DNA from: Hirudo medicinalis
Taxonomy: Eukaryota; Annelida; Clitellata; Hirudinida; Hirudinidae
Length of the DNA: 40,000 bases
Reading direction: 5' to 3'
Assembly (NCBI GenBank): GCA_011800805.1
Contig: MPNW01000378.1
Coordinates: 7,912 to 47,911, forward strand
The notes below the pieces were generated by a model, which searched no databases, had not been told where the DNA came from, and saw nothing but the letters and a program-made list of their open reading frames with translations. Position numbers and translations under genes: made by a program. Below are positions 10,735-21,528 of this stretch, piece after piece. Numbering within the stretch: position 1 is the first letter of the stretch; each line of letters opens with the position of its first letter.

Positions 10735-11503
10735 CTATTTCACTGCAAACATCCTGACTTCAAACAAATCGCTCGGAAAACATTTTTGTTTCGTTTCCTT
10801 GACGAGCTGTAGGCCAGCTTTTTCAACAACCTCGAGGAAGTTCTCTCTGTCCCTGATGTAGCTGCTGTCTTTGTCATCAAATTCGAGATCATTGCTTATA
10901 TTTTCTTTAAAAATTATTAGCCCATTTGGTGCTAGACCGGCTTTGCATCTCTGAAAAAAATCGACTAAGTCATCATCTGTCAAGTGCCCAAGGACCCATT
11001 GGCACCAGATTAAATCATACTTTCCAGCTTCTGGAGTGAATGACTGAAGTCCACTGCAGTAGAAACTTCCAATCCTTGACACTTGCTCGCCCAAGTACTC
11101 TGGAGCTTTGTCAAGGAAATTTTGATTCAGTTCAACCATGTCGACGGTCTTGAAAAACGGCAACAAGAGCTTCTTGGTCACTCTCCCAATACCTGATCCA
11201 CAGTCTAAGGCATAGTTGGTGTTGATTTTTAACATAGGTGACTACAAGTAAAGAGATTAAGGAGTGATTAAACTATTGGCGATATAATACCTGATAATTG
11301 TGTACTAATATAGGTAAGAGAATACTTACGCACAAAAATTGTTTAAGAAATCTTGTTGACTCTGCAATATCGACACTGGAAAGATGACTAAGGCCTCCAA
11401 GCATGCCATCAACTGTTGGGGAAATAGACTCCCAATATTTTTTACCATTCTGGTAAAATGATGAAGTGTCCGTTACCCCGGAATCAGTATCATATTCCTC
11501 CAT
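10735..11503 (-). CDS. NTMT1: N-terminal Xaa-Pro-Lys protein methyltransferase (NTMT1/METTL11A), 2 exons, 226 aa
   Basis: SAM-dependent enzyme that methylates the alpha-amino group of proteins exposing X-Pro-Lys after Met removal (for example RCC1 and ribosomal proteins). Exons on the minus strand: 11503-11330 and 11241-10735, joined in phase 0 across an 88-nt intron. Residues about 22-35 carry the family signature WESISPTVDGMLGG. SAM motif I is LDCGSGIGRVTKKLLLP (about 68-84), followed by VDMVELNQNFLDKAP (acidic loop binding the SAM ribose), then YDLIWCQWVLGHLTD. The DDKDSS segment, which contains the catalytic Asp of the family, is intact. Human NTMT1 is 223 aa, so the gene looks complete and functional. 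The ATG at 11503 is the only one that gives the expected N-terminus. It shares a short divergent promoter with VMA21. Confidence 0.96.
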
Positions 11504-11729
11504 CGCTAACAATAATGTAGTCAACAAAAAGTACTCTTGAAATCGGAGCGCGTGTTACCCAACATGAAGTTTCAATTTAAAAAAAAAAATTGAATTGCTA
11601 AAAAATTTATTTAAAAAATTGTATGCTTAAAAATTATTTTTTAATTCTTAAAAATTGTGTTTGTGAAAACTCTCTCACATTAGTTTTACACCGGTTAACA
11701 AAAGTCTGCGTGAGTGGTTTGTTCGTTCG
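11504..11729. promoter_or_regulatory. Compact divergent promoter NTMT1 / VMA21
   Basis: Only 226 bases separate the start codons of two genes transcribed away from each other. The centre is a low-complexity A/T stretch (about 11578-11660), and GC-richer short patches flank it next to each gene (11540-11560 and 11690-11730). No TATA motif was assigned. A shared bidirectional promoter is an inference from spacing and orientation. Confidence 0.6.
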
Positions 11730-12653
11730 ATGTCAACAAACTACAGAATGGCTGAAGATCCAAGGTAATATATAATTTGTTGAAACATATTGTCTGGATT
11801 TATTGTAATCATTTTTTTAATTTGCATTGTGATTTGAATTTCCAAATTATAAAATACTGACTTAGAGATTGATTTTGATCATGGTCAGCTGACTAATGCA
11901 ACTTTAATGTAAAATAGATGCATTGGGATTTAATGGTTTAATCTTACTTTGTACTCTAAGTAAGTGTAAATGTTCTCTCTTACTCTTTGTGGTGTTCTGT
12001 TTTTGAGTGTTTTATGTGTTGATTTTCTTATTGATTCTTAAAATTGCTAACCATTATAACAACCAGTCTCACATCAAGTAATTGTGAATAATATAGGAAG
12101 GACTAAATTGACATCCTTTTTACTTTAAGACTGCTTTACATTTCTTATTTTTAGATTACAAGAAAGTCCCTTACAAGTAGTAAAAAGATTGTTTCTTGTG
12201 TCATTCCTCATGTTTACAATGCCATTTTTGGCCTACTTCACTTCAAAGAAATACTTATTTGAAGGTGTTTATTCATAATTTCATTATTACATTTGTTAAT
12301 AATTTCGTGCTTCAATTAAATGCGACTTATTTTGCACTGAATTGTAATTAATGAAATGCTCCTTAAGCTTGTCTCTTTATCACTATGTCACTTCCTTTCT
12401 TTACCCGAGCGATGTTAGTTGCCTGTGGGTCCTTCTGTTTTTGAAATAAATAAATAAATAGTTTAACGTTTGACTTAGAGTATTAATCAATTATCATCCA
12501 GATCTACTCCAGTATTCAAACAACACGAGCAACCTTCTGGCTGTCATTCCAGCTGTGGTTGCTGTCAACACTGTCATTGGAATTTACGTTTATTTGGCTT
12601 GGAACAGTGAGCCTTGGAAGGAGACATTTCAAGAGAGGACAAAAGATGAATAA
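11730..12653 (+). CDS. VMA21: V-ATPase assembly factor VMA21, 3 exons, 98 aa
   Basis: Small ER membrane protein that chaperones assembly of the V0 sector of the vacuolar proton pump. Exons: 11730-11764, 12155-12264, 12502-12653 (35+110+152 nt). The protein has the two expected membrane segments. The first is LFLVSFLMFTMPFLAYFTSK (about 24-43), followed by the family's K-Y-L-F-E; the second is around AVIPAVVAVNTVIGIYVYLA (about 62-81), then W-N-S-E-P-W. It ends in a short charged tail (RTKDE), in place of the ER-retrieval tail known from yeast Vma21. Human VMA21 is 101 aa. Two in-frame ATGs exist in exon 1 (residues 1 and 7); the first is used here. AATAAA follows at 12676-12681. Confidence 0.92.
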
Positions 12654-12675
12654 TTTAAATTAATTTCTTTTAAAT

Positions 12676-12681
12676 AATAAA
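12676..12681 (+). terminator. VMA21: Poly(A) signal AATAAA of VMA21
   Basis: AATAAA 23 bases beyond the VMA21 stop codon; a second AATAAA lies at about 12732. Confidence 0.6.
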
Positions 12682-13811
12682 TTTTTGCTTATTCATTTGT
12701 TTGCGTGTAACTGTTAATACTGTTCTGCATTTAATAAATTGCTGATAAATACATTCTTGTAGCATTACTATTTTGGATAACCATCATCCTATGCATAGCT
12801 GGATTGATCCAGGTGGAGGCCTGAAATGTGGTGGTGGAGGTATCAATCCTGTTGTCCCCCTGGAGAAGCAAAAAAAAAGGTTTATTTGGTTGGTGGAGGC
12901 CACTGTGTCAACCATGCCTAAATCTGACACAGGTCCCGTAGCCACTACGTGTTATTGACCTAGTTTATAATGTAGAGATCAGGTCTGATCTGGATCTGCA
13001 GCCATTTTATGGGTGTCCTGCTGAACTGAATGTTAGAAGATATTCTAAAGCTTATTTGAAATCATGTGGCTGTATAGCCAAGAAATGAATGTGCCCGATT
13101 TTAGTTGTTAAGCTTGTCGTTAGAGCTGACAAAAATCTGTGCAGCTGAGTATGGATGAGTCGAACTTTGAGTGAACAAATCAAACCTTATACTTGAGGAA
13201 ACAACTTCAAGACAGTTCTCATTTCCAAATAATTGGAAAGCATCAGAATGCTCACAACTCAACACTGTGTAATAACGCGTCAAACGATTTAAAGGCTTGC
13301 AGTAGAAGGAAATTCATTTGAATACTTTGTATTATATCCATGCGATTCCCAGGCTAGCTAAAATAATTCAATTTAAGTCAACTTTCAATAAGTAATAGTA
13401 ATTATTATTTTAAAAAGTAAAAATTAAATAAATTAAGAAAATATTTAAAAATGTTTTGGTATTTATATATATATCAGCTCAATTAATATTTAACAAATAT
13501 TAAAACTAATTAAATCATTGCTCAACTTTATAGTGTATAGAAAGTCATTTTAATGTAATAAATTAAATTATAGCACAGCATCTTTAACTTGGCGCATTGC
13601 AAACACGTGTTTATACGTTTAAAAATTTATTTCGTATGTTTTAGAGTGTTGTTTAGAATCTTTATCTTTTGCTTTTTGTTTATAATTTTATTGCACTTCA
13701 AAATTTTGGGAGGCAAACAAGTGCAATAAAAGGCACCACCTGCAAAGTCTTTAACTTGAATTTGTTTTGAAGGCTGCCAACAACAAAAAAGTTTTCGCTT
13801 CTCATTCGAGT
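12682..13811. other. Intergenic, no gene recognised
   Basis: The part at 12770-13300 is GC-richer than the rest (short Gly-rich ORF at 12773-12958) but has no recognisable domain. It may be an old transposon piece. The part at 13370-13700 is plain AT-rich sequence leading into the promoter of the G alpha gene. Confidence 0.35.
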
Positions 13812-16800
13812 ATGGGCTGTTTTTCTAGTAAGGAAGAAAAAGCCGCTTCTGAGCGGTCGAAAGTTATCGATCAAAAAATTAGAAACGATGCTCAAAGTAA
13901 TTCATCACAAACCAAACTTCTGCTATTAGGTTGGTTATGCAAATTAATTATTAATGTTGCTCAAATATTTGAATATTTAAGTAACCACAAGCGCATGTTC
14001 GCATTCATTTCTAAATAAGTATTTAGCGGCTTGGTAGCTTAAGTGATTAATTCAAGGATTGCAATAATTTTCAATAAATTATTGACACATTTGTCTTTTT
14101 GGTGATGTCAACATCCAATGTTAAAAGTTTCTAGTAGGTTTCAGATGATTGTTTATAAAGTTTTTGTTTCATTGGAGATGGTTATTCAAATTTGTGGTGC
14201 TTTTCAAGAAAATTAGTCTGTCCCTGCTAATTGAAATATTTCTTCCTTTGTTAATTTTTCAAATTGCAAATTTTAGGAGCTGGTGAATCAGGAAAAAGCA
14301 CATTTTTGAAACAATTAAAGTTAGTTTTATTGACTTATTCAACATAATTCAACAGAATTATCAACATATAATAATATGTTGATTAGTATATTAGTAGTTC
14401 TTAAAATTCTTCTGCCAGGATCATATGTGAGAACGGATACAGTCAGGAAGAATGCTTGGCTTACAAAATAGTCGTGCACAACAACACCATACAGAGTCTC
14501 ATTGCTGTTCTCAGAGCCATGGGGAGGTTTAACATCTGCTTCCAGGATAGCGACAGAGTGGTCAGTAATGTCATCACGCAACAGTATTGCGTCGACTCAT
14601 CGACTTTAATATTTGTATCGTGCTCGTTTGGGTGCCCTGTGTTTGTTTGTTCGTTTGATTAAAGTGCAGCTTAACTGAGCTGATTTGGACGAACGAACAA
14701 TAACCTCCTATCCATTTATAGAGCAGTGCTTCCTGGTGGTGAAAGCTGCATTGCAAACGAAACTGTTGCAAGAGTGCCACCTTCCGAGCTAACCTGCACG
14801 ACAAATATGAGTTGCATGAAATAAATAAATAAATAATTTAATGTAATTGAGCATTACTCAAGTCGAGTGATTTTGTGACCCTTGGATTTTATTATGGTAT
14901 TAATAACAGTAATAATAATTGTGATTACACGTCCAAACGATTCTAACCGATTCTTGCAGAAAGATGCAGAGAAGTTCCTCGAACTCGTCGGAGACAAGGA
15001 AGACATGGAGTTGAACATGGAGATGGCTCGAATCATGAAGAGGTTGTGGATGGATAAAAACCTCCAACATTGCTTCAGGAGGTCCAAGGATTTCCAGCTC
15101 AACGACTCGGCCGAATAGTCAGTTTTTGGTTTGAGCACGATTTGGATCTTCAGATATCATTCTGTAATGACTAGGATTTTGTTATAATACTTGTGGTTTT
15201 TAAGACAACTATGGTTTTTTTTTTTATAGTGACAAGGTTTCATTTCATTTTTTTTATGTTTCACTTTTATTGTGTTTTGTTTTAAATTTTTTCGATTTAA
15301 AATTCAAGATTTGAAATAATTTCATGATGTTGGTTGAGTCTGTTATTGTTGTGTGCAGTTTCCATATTAACTTTATTGTCAAACCTAAGGATTGCAGTAA
15401 TTTTAACCCCATTAGTATTTTTATAATGATATGTTCCAAATAACTCTGGATAAATTTAAATCAAATAAGTAAATTCTAAATAATTATTTCCAGCTTCTTG
15501 AATTCTCTCGACCGAATATCTCAGCCCGGATACATCCCCATCACCCAGGACGTGCTGAGGACTCGAATCAAAACAACGGGCATCGTTGAGATGAACTGCA
15601 AATTGAGGGGTCTCAACATCAAGTTGGTGTTCCCTTCTGCTGATTATGATGATGATTGGTAGATTATGATTATGATAGTGGTAGTACTGATAGTGATGAT
15701 TATGGTTATGCATCATTAAACTGACTTAAGACTTTTCAAATCACAGAGTGAAATCATTTTTGATGATGTTGTAAATTATTTATTAAATCCTTAATTCGAC
15801 TCGATGAATAATCCGTCAATGTTCGTAAAATTACGACAAAGGGGAGTTAATGAATTATTCGGACGCTAAAATTAATGGTATGGAACAATTCGAATAATAA
15901 CTAAATAAATGTTCTTAGTGAATTAGTATTAATTATTGGTATTAAGTATAATAAGATACCAACATAAGTAAGTATAATAAAAAAATTAATAAAGTGAATT
16001 TCACGTTCAGAATTGTCGACATCGGAGGTCAGAGGTCAGAGAGGAGGAAGTGGATCCATTGCTTTGATGGTGTCACTGCCATCGTTTTCCTCGTCGCACT
16101 CAGCGAATTCGACCTCACCCTGTCCGAAGATCACGAAGTGGTCGGTTCTTTGTTTGATCCTTAAATTTACGGCTTTCGGTTATTCCTCGACAGTGCATAT
16201 TTTATTTAGTTGTTGGGTTAATTGAGTCAAGTGATCAATTACTTTCAAAGTGAAGTTCTAGAAAGTAAAAATATACTTAATGCAAAATTGTGAAAATGGA
16301 TGTTGAATAGACAGAAAAATATAAAATTTAAGGCGAGGATAAGATTTTTAATGTAAAATCTGAAATGAACAACACCTCGAGCTTCATTTGTGATTACAAT
16401 TACTCCCTTTCCCATCCAACAGAATCGCATGGTGGAGAGCATGCGACTTTTTGACCAGATCTGCAACAACAAGTGGTTCTCCAACTCGTCCATCATCCTC
16501 TTCCTCAACAAAAAAGACCTCTTCGCCAACAAACTCAAACGATGTCGACTCAGCTCCTACTTTCCCGAATATTCAGGTTGGTCTCGATCGAACTGTCAAC
16601 TTCGATCGTCGTCGCATTTAAATTAAAAATCTATCGACGTCTGTTTCGAGTGCCACCCACATTCAAGTTCATCTGTTGTGTTTCTAACTTAGTTCCTACA
16701 ATGCTGCTGTGCTTGCCACACATTGCTGAGGATAGACTTCTCATTATTGTTCCTTATTGTTCTGAATAATTAAGTTTAATTATTTCTGTTATGACTGCAT

Positions 16801-17014
16801 AAAACTAGCCTATGAACCTTTCCCAGGTAACAACTCCTATGAGGATGCCAGTGCCTTCATGCAGAAGCGTTTCGAGAGCCTCAACAGAAAGCACACGAAG
16901 GGTTTGTACACGCACTTCACGTGCGCCACCGACACCAACAACATGCAGTTCGTGCTCCTTTCACTCACGGACATCATCATCAAGAACAACCTCAACGATT
17001 GTGGAGTGCTGTAG
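13812..17014 (+). CDS. Heterotrimeric G protein alpha subunit, Gi/o class, 8 exons, 353 aa
   Basis: Membrane-anchored GTPase switch coupled to seven-pass receptors. Exons: 13812-13929, 14277-14319, 14419-14560, 14960-15117, 15494-15622, 16011-16140, 16423-16576, 16827-17014 (1,062 nt). Gly2/Cys3 in MGCFSSKE are the myristoylation and palmitoylation sites. GAGESGKST sits at residues 40-48, the catalytic Arg at 178 (RTRIKTTG), Gln at 204, NKKD at 269-272, and TCAT near the end. Numbering matches mammalian Gi1 exactly up to residue 272; a one-residue gap later makes it 353 instead of 354. The end NNLNDCGVL keeps the Cys four from the end that pertussis toxin modifies in Gi proteins. Unusual: switch II begins KIVDIGGQR where nearly all G alphas have KMFDVGGQR, and the C-terminus is CGVL rather than CGLF. 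Closest to Gi, but it may be a lineage-specific paralogue, so no symbol is given. Confidence 0.95.
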
Positions 17015-17442
17015 CATCCCATCTTTTGTCTGCTTTTGAATATTCGAGAGACGACGTTGTTTGGAAACACCGAGCTCTCGCTCGCCAAGGCATTCCACTT
17101 TTCCGTCCAATCCAGTATCGAGTTATTTTGAATGGTCTGACCTCATTTTGTGCCTTTTTTTTTAGAGTTTCATTTATCGGTGTTTAAAAAAAACTTTTAG
17201 GCTCGAGATATTTATATCCTGTGCAATGATTGGTGCTCTTGCAGAGGCTTGAAAGTATTTTTTTACATTTGCAACCTCCGAGCTGAGGTTTTCTAGCATT
17301 TTAACTTGCAATTTTTCATTTTCTTAGATCATTTAGCTCGTAGTTTTGTGAAATGTTTCTGAAACTTCAATCTTGCATCCAGCATTTTTCTCAGGACATT
17401 GAGGTTTTACGAGTAATTATTTACTCGACTTTTAAAAATAAA
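17015..17442 (+). other. Probable 3' UTR of the G alpha gene with AATAAA at 17437-17442
   Basis: No closer canonical poly(A) hexamer was seen than the AATAAA at 17437, about 420 bases past the stop. The stretch has no coding potential. Confidence 0.4.
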
Positions 17443-18511
17443 ACTTTTTGAAAGGTATTTGTGATCACTGATGAAAGTTGGGACTGTCAGTTGACTTGAT
17501 CGACCTCAATGAAATACCTTGTGATTTTGTTTATGTTAGCCTTTTGATTTTTTTTATCTTAGAGAAACATTGTGCGTTACGGTATGAGGATTCGGTATTT
17601 GAAGGTTCTCCTAGCAATTGGAATGTGGGTTGTAGTGCAACATCAAATTCGACAAAAATGTAGGCCTCAGTGGCCACCAGTTACTTAATTTCGGCTATTA
17701 CCTCGCTCTCATGATGATCTTTACCATTTTTATTTTTTGCTTCTCATCGCTCCACCATTTCCCATTCAGAGGAAACAGCTAATCGGGCGGGGGGCCACGT
17801 CGGAAATTCCGACTGGTTCCCTGTAAAATATTCGACCATTGCAGGCACCTTTTGGGGCTGCAGTAGAAGTGAGCTGAGTTTTCATTAATCTAGTTTAACT
17901 ATTGCGGAAGTTACTCAAAGGCTGTTACGAAAGTCGTTTGCTAGAATGAGTTAACAATGAACTGTGCTGATGAACGTCCAATGAAATGCCAGAATAATCC
18001 AGATAATGCCAGATCATGTATTGAATGAATCGTTGTAGTATCGATAGCTGGAGATGACAAATCCCTAAAAGTTATGTTTAGGTTCCTGTTCATTAGCATT
18101 AAAAAAGATTGTTGTCCTCCTTTAATATAACCAGCAATCCATTCATTCTGCTGATTAAACTTCATTGCTTTAACACTAATGAACATATTTTAGACATAAC
18201 GTTCTTTTGAAAGTTATGATTTTTGAAGCTACCATTTTGTCGCTTAAAATTGTTTTCGAGCCGGTTAATTTCGCGATTAAAAGTAATTTACTGGAAAATG
18301 CAATTTTTTTTATCGTCTGCTCTTTCAATTGTACTCTTTCAATATTTTTCAATATCAATAACTGATTATTGAAAGGAAATCTTTCTTTTGAAATGATTAA
18401 TGATTTTATTACCCTTTCTTGTTTTAATTTTTGTCGTAGGAGTCACAAGCATTTAATGGGCGAGTGTTAGTCGTACCGTAGTCCTGGAGTCAATAATAAA
18501 CATAAACATTA
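17443..18511. other. Intergenic, nothing firmly recognised
   Basis: A GC-richer spot at about 17780-17870 contains the small palindrome TCGGAAATTCCGA (17802-17814). A minus-strand ORF of 81 codons (18186-17941) has no family features. The last 90 bases hold an acceptor-like TTTTTGTCGTAG at about 18428-18439, just before the GRIPAP1 leader. That could mark a 5' UTR intron or a spliced-leader acceptor. Confidence 0.35.
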
Positions 18512-21483
18512 ATGATGGCAGGGATGTATTCAGATGTAGACTTTAATCGTATGCAGGTTCGTCGACATTTTTTAGGCAATTATTCGTTTAAAATGATTTT
18601 AGATTTCAGTTTGATATGCTCTTTTTCTAGTCAGTTCGCCTTAAGATTTTGAAATGACTTGAAATGCATTCGTACGCCCTCAAAATTGCATAAAAGATAT
18701 GTTACACTATACAGATACGTACCTGGCAACTATTCAACACTTTACATAATTTATATCTTAAGTGTGGCAGTGCTGATTCAAGTTCCTATTATTAATATCG
18801 GTTATTTTGGTTTGAAGTTTATAATTTATTTAAAGTATTCTTGTCAATAGATGGATCTTGTGGTTTATTTTTAATATAATTTAAAATTGAAAACATTTAA
18901 ATCAGATTGTCTATCTTAATTAATCTTTGCATTTTATATCAAAATTTAAGATTACAAGTTGAACGAAGTGAACTGTGTTTATCCTTAATGAAAGTAATAG
19001 CATTAAATAGTAATGCAGCAGTCAACAAGTAACCAAAACATGCATAATAATAATTTTTATAATTATTTTTTTAAGGAACAACTCCTTCAGTTGAGAGAAG
19101 CATCTTACAGATCTGATGAAAGATGCAGAGGGCAAGAAAAAGGTTTGACAACATCCTGTTTAATGCTTAATGTGGTACATTGTGTGTTGACTTAATGGAA
19201 CTGTAAATCTACATTATCAATTATTATTTATAAATGTAGAATTAATTATTCTATGCATGTTTTATAATAACTTATATAATTTGTAACTATAAATTATTAC
19301 ATATTACTTAATCTGTTTGAGAGTTTATTTAGTATAAAACTTTGGCAATATTTGACATTTGACAATAAAAATAATTGAAATGTATGGAAGTGTTTAAAAA
19401 ATTGTTTTAATGTAAATGTATTTGCATTAAGTTATTGTTAATTAATTAATTAATTAATTAATTATTTTTAATTATTAATTTTAATTATTTATTTATAAAA
19501 ATAATTAATAATATATTAATAATCAATAAATTAGCGACATTCCTTTTCTCAAGTTTTGTTTCATGAAATACAAACCAATGTTTTAAGAAATGTTTCATTT
19601 CATCCAGAGTTGAACAACTTGAGAGAAAATCTCTCAATGTTGGAGAAGGAGTTGCACAAAGCCAACCAGGTTTGTTGGCATGAATTCGTAAATTGTCAAC
19701 AGAACCATTGTTACGACATGTTCTTAGATCAGCTGAAAATATTCTTGGAAAATGTGTTTTAAAATTAATTGTTCAGACCTGAATAATTTATAATAATAAT
19801 AACAATAACAATAATAATAATAATAATAATAATAATAGAATAATAGAATAATAGAATAGCATAATGACATGATGACATAATAATATAATATAATAATACA
19901 ATATAATAATAATAATGATAATAATACTTGTACAATGCTGTTATTATTATATATCTATATTTTTAATTTGTTCAACAAATAGAAATTTCATAAAAAATAA
20001 TTTCATAAAAAAAACTATTGTAATGAAATGTCAAATTTTCAGATAATAAACAGAAGCAAAAGGGCAAAGGTGAGTTGTTTTGAAGAAGTCTTTAAAGCGC
20101 TTTTGTAGGCCACGCATCTTTATGATGGATGATCGTCATGCATTAAATAAGAAATAATAATAATAACTACAACAACAATAACAATAACATTCACAATATG
20201 TTATATTTGAGCAGGTAAAAATTGTCAAAGTCCATCTTATCATGTACTTTGATGTACATTCATGTTCTGTCGCTCCATGCTTAGAAACAATTAATTAATT
20301 AAGATCTAATTAATTAATTCCTAATGGAACTCTGGACTGATCTGAGTTGCTATTTCACATTTACCTGTTACATGGATTGAAGACTAAAGACTTAATTTGT
20401 AATGAAATGATGCATTAAATGCATTGATGATTTGGTGCATTAGCAAGTTGATGCATTAGTGAAACATTTTACATATGGCGAATTGATGCTTGGATGAACT
20501 GATGCATAGATGATGAATTGATGCTGACCAATTCACCAATTTATTAATCGACCGACGGACGACACATTCTCAGATTCCATGATGAGCCAAATTAATCTCT
20601 GGAGCCAGAATGAATTATGCTAATGATGTCAATATTTGTTCAACCAAAGCTTGCATGCATAATATTACGAATTAAAATCAATAGCAAGTATATTGTTAAT
20701 TATTACTTTCTTCATTATTAAATAAATAATTTTTTTATTACTTTCTTCATTTCACTATTTGGCCAACCCATTCGGTCAACCTGCACGCTGATATTGATGT
20801 GATGATAAGTTATTTTTGACAGATTCGTTTGAATTTAGTTGAATGTGATTCAAGGAATGTAATATTGGTTAAATGATATTTTTTAAGAAACATAATATTG
20901 ATATTTATATAATATTAATTTATATATTATTAACAATATTTTTTAAGAAACATAATATTGATATTTATATATTATTAATTTATATATTATTAACAATATT
21001 TTTTAAGAAACATAATATTGATATTTATATATTATTAATTTATATTTTATTAACAATATTTTTTTAGAAACATAATATTGATATTTATATATTATTAATT
21101 TATATATTATTAACAATATTTTTTTAGAAACATAATATTGATATTTATATAATATTAATTTATATATTATTAACAATATTTTTTTAGAAAACCACCTTGT
21201 AAATGAGCGATACTACATAATTCCATGGCATGACTCGTGCTTTGCCAACATTGCTTGTATTTTATTGCAAGAATTCATCTGTGCTGGTTAAGTATAACAG
21301 TAATGATGATAATGATAGCAACAAATTATCTTTAATAATTACTTGGACATTCAACGGACTGTTAATCTGCAGGATTACGAAGCCGCACTCAACGAGGTCG
21401 ACTCCCTGCAAAGGAAACTCCACATCCATGAGGAGGATTCGAGACTGCAGAATGAAACTCTCATGAAGGAACTCGCACAGGTC

Positions 21484-21528
<45 letters not shown>

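Noticed and set aside
17941..18186. 81-codon minus-strand ORF
   Set aside because: The amino-acid mixture looks acceptable, but there is no recognised motif, no splice support and no poly(A) signal in place. Chance is the simpler explanation.
20873..21067. 64-codon plus-strand ORF with 20-residue repeats
   Set aside because: It is produced by the 60-bp AT-rich tandem repeat, whose length is a multiple of three.
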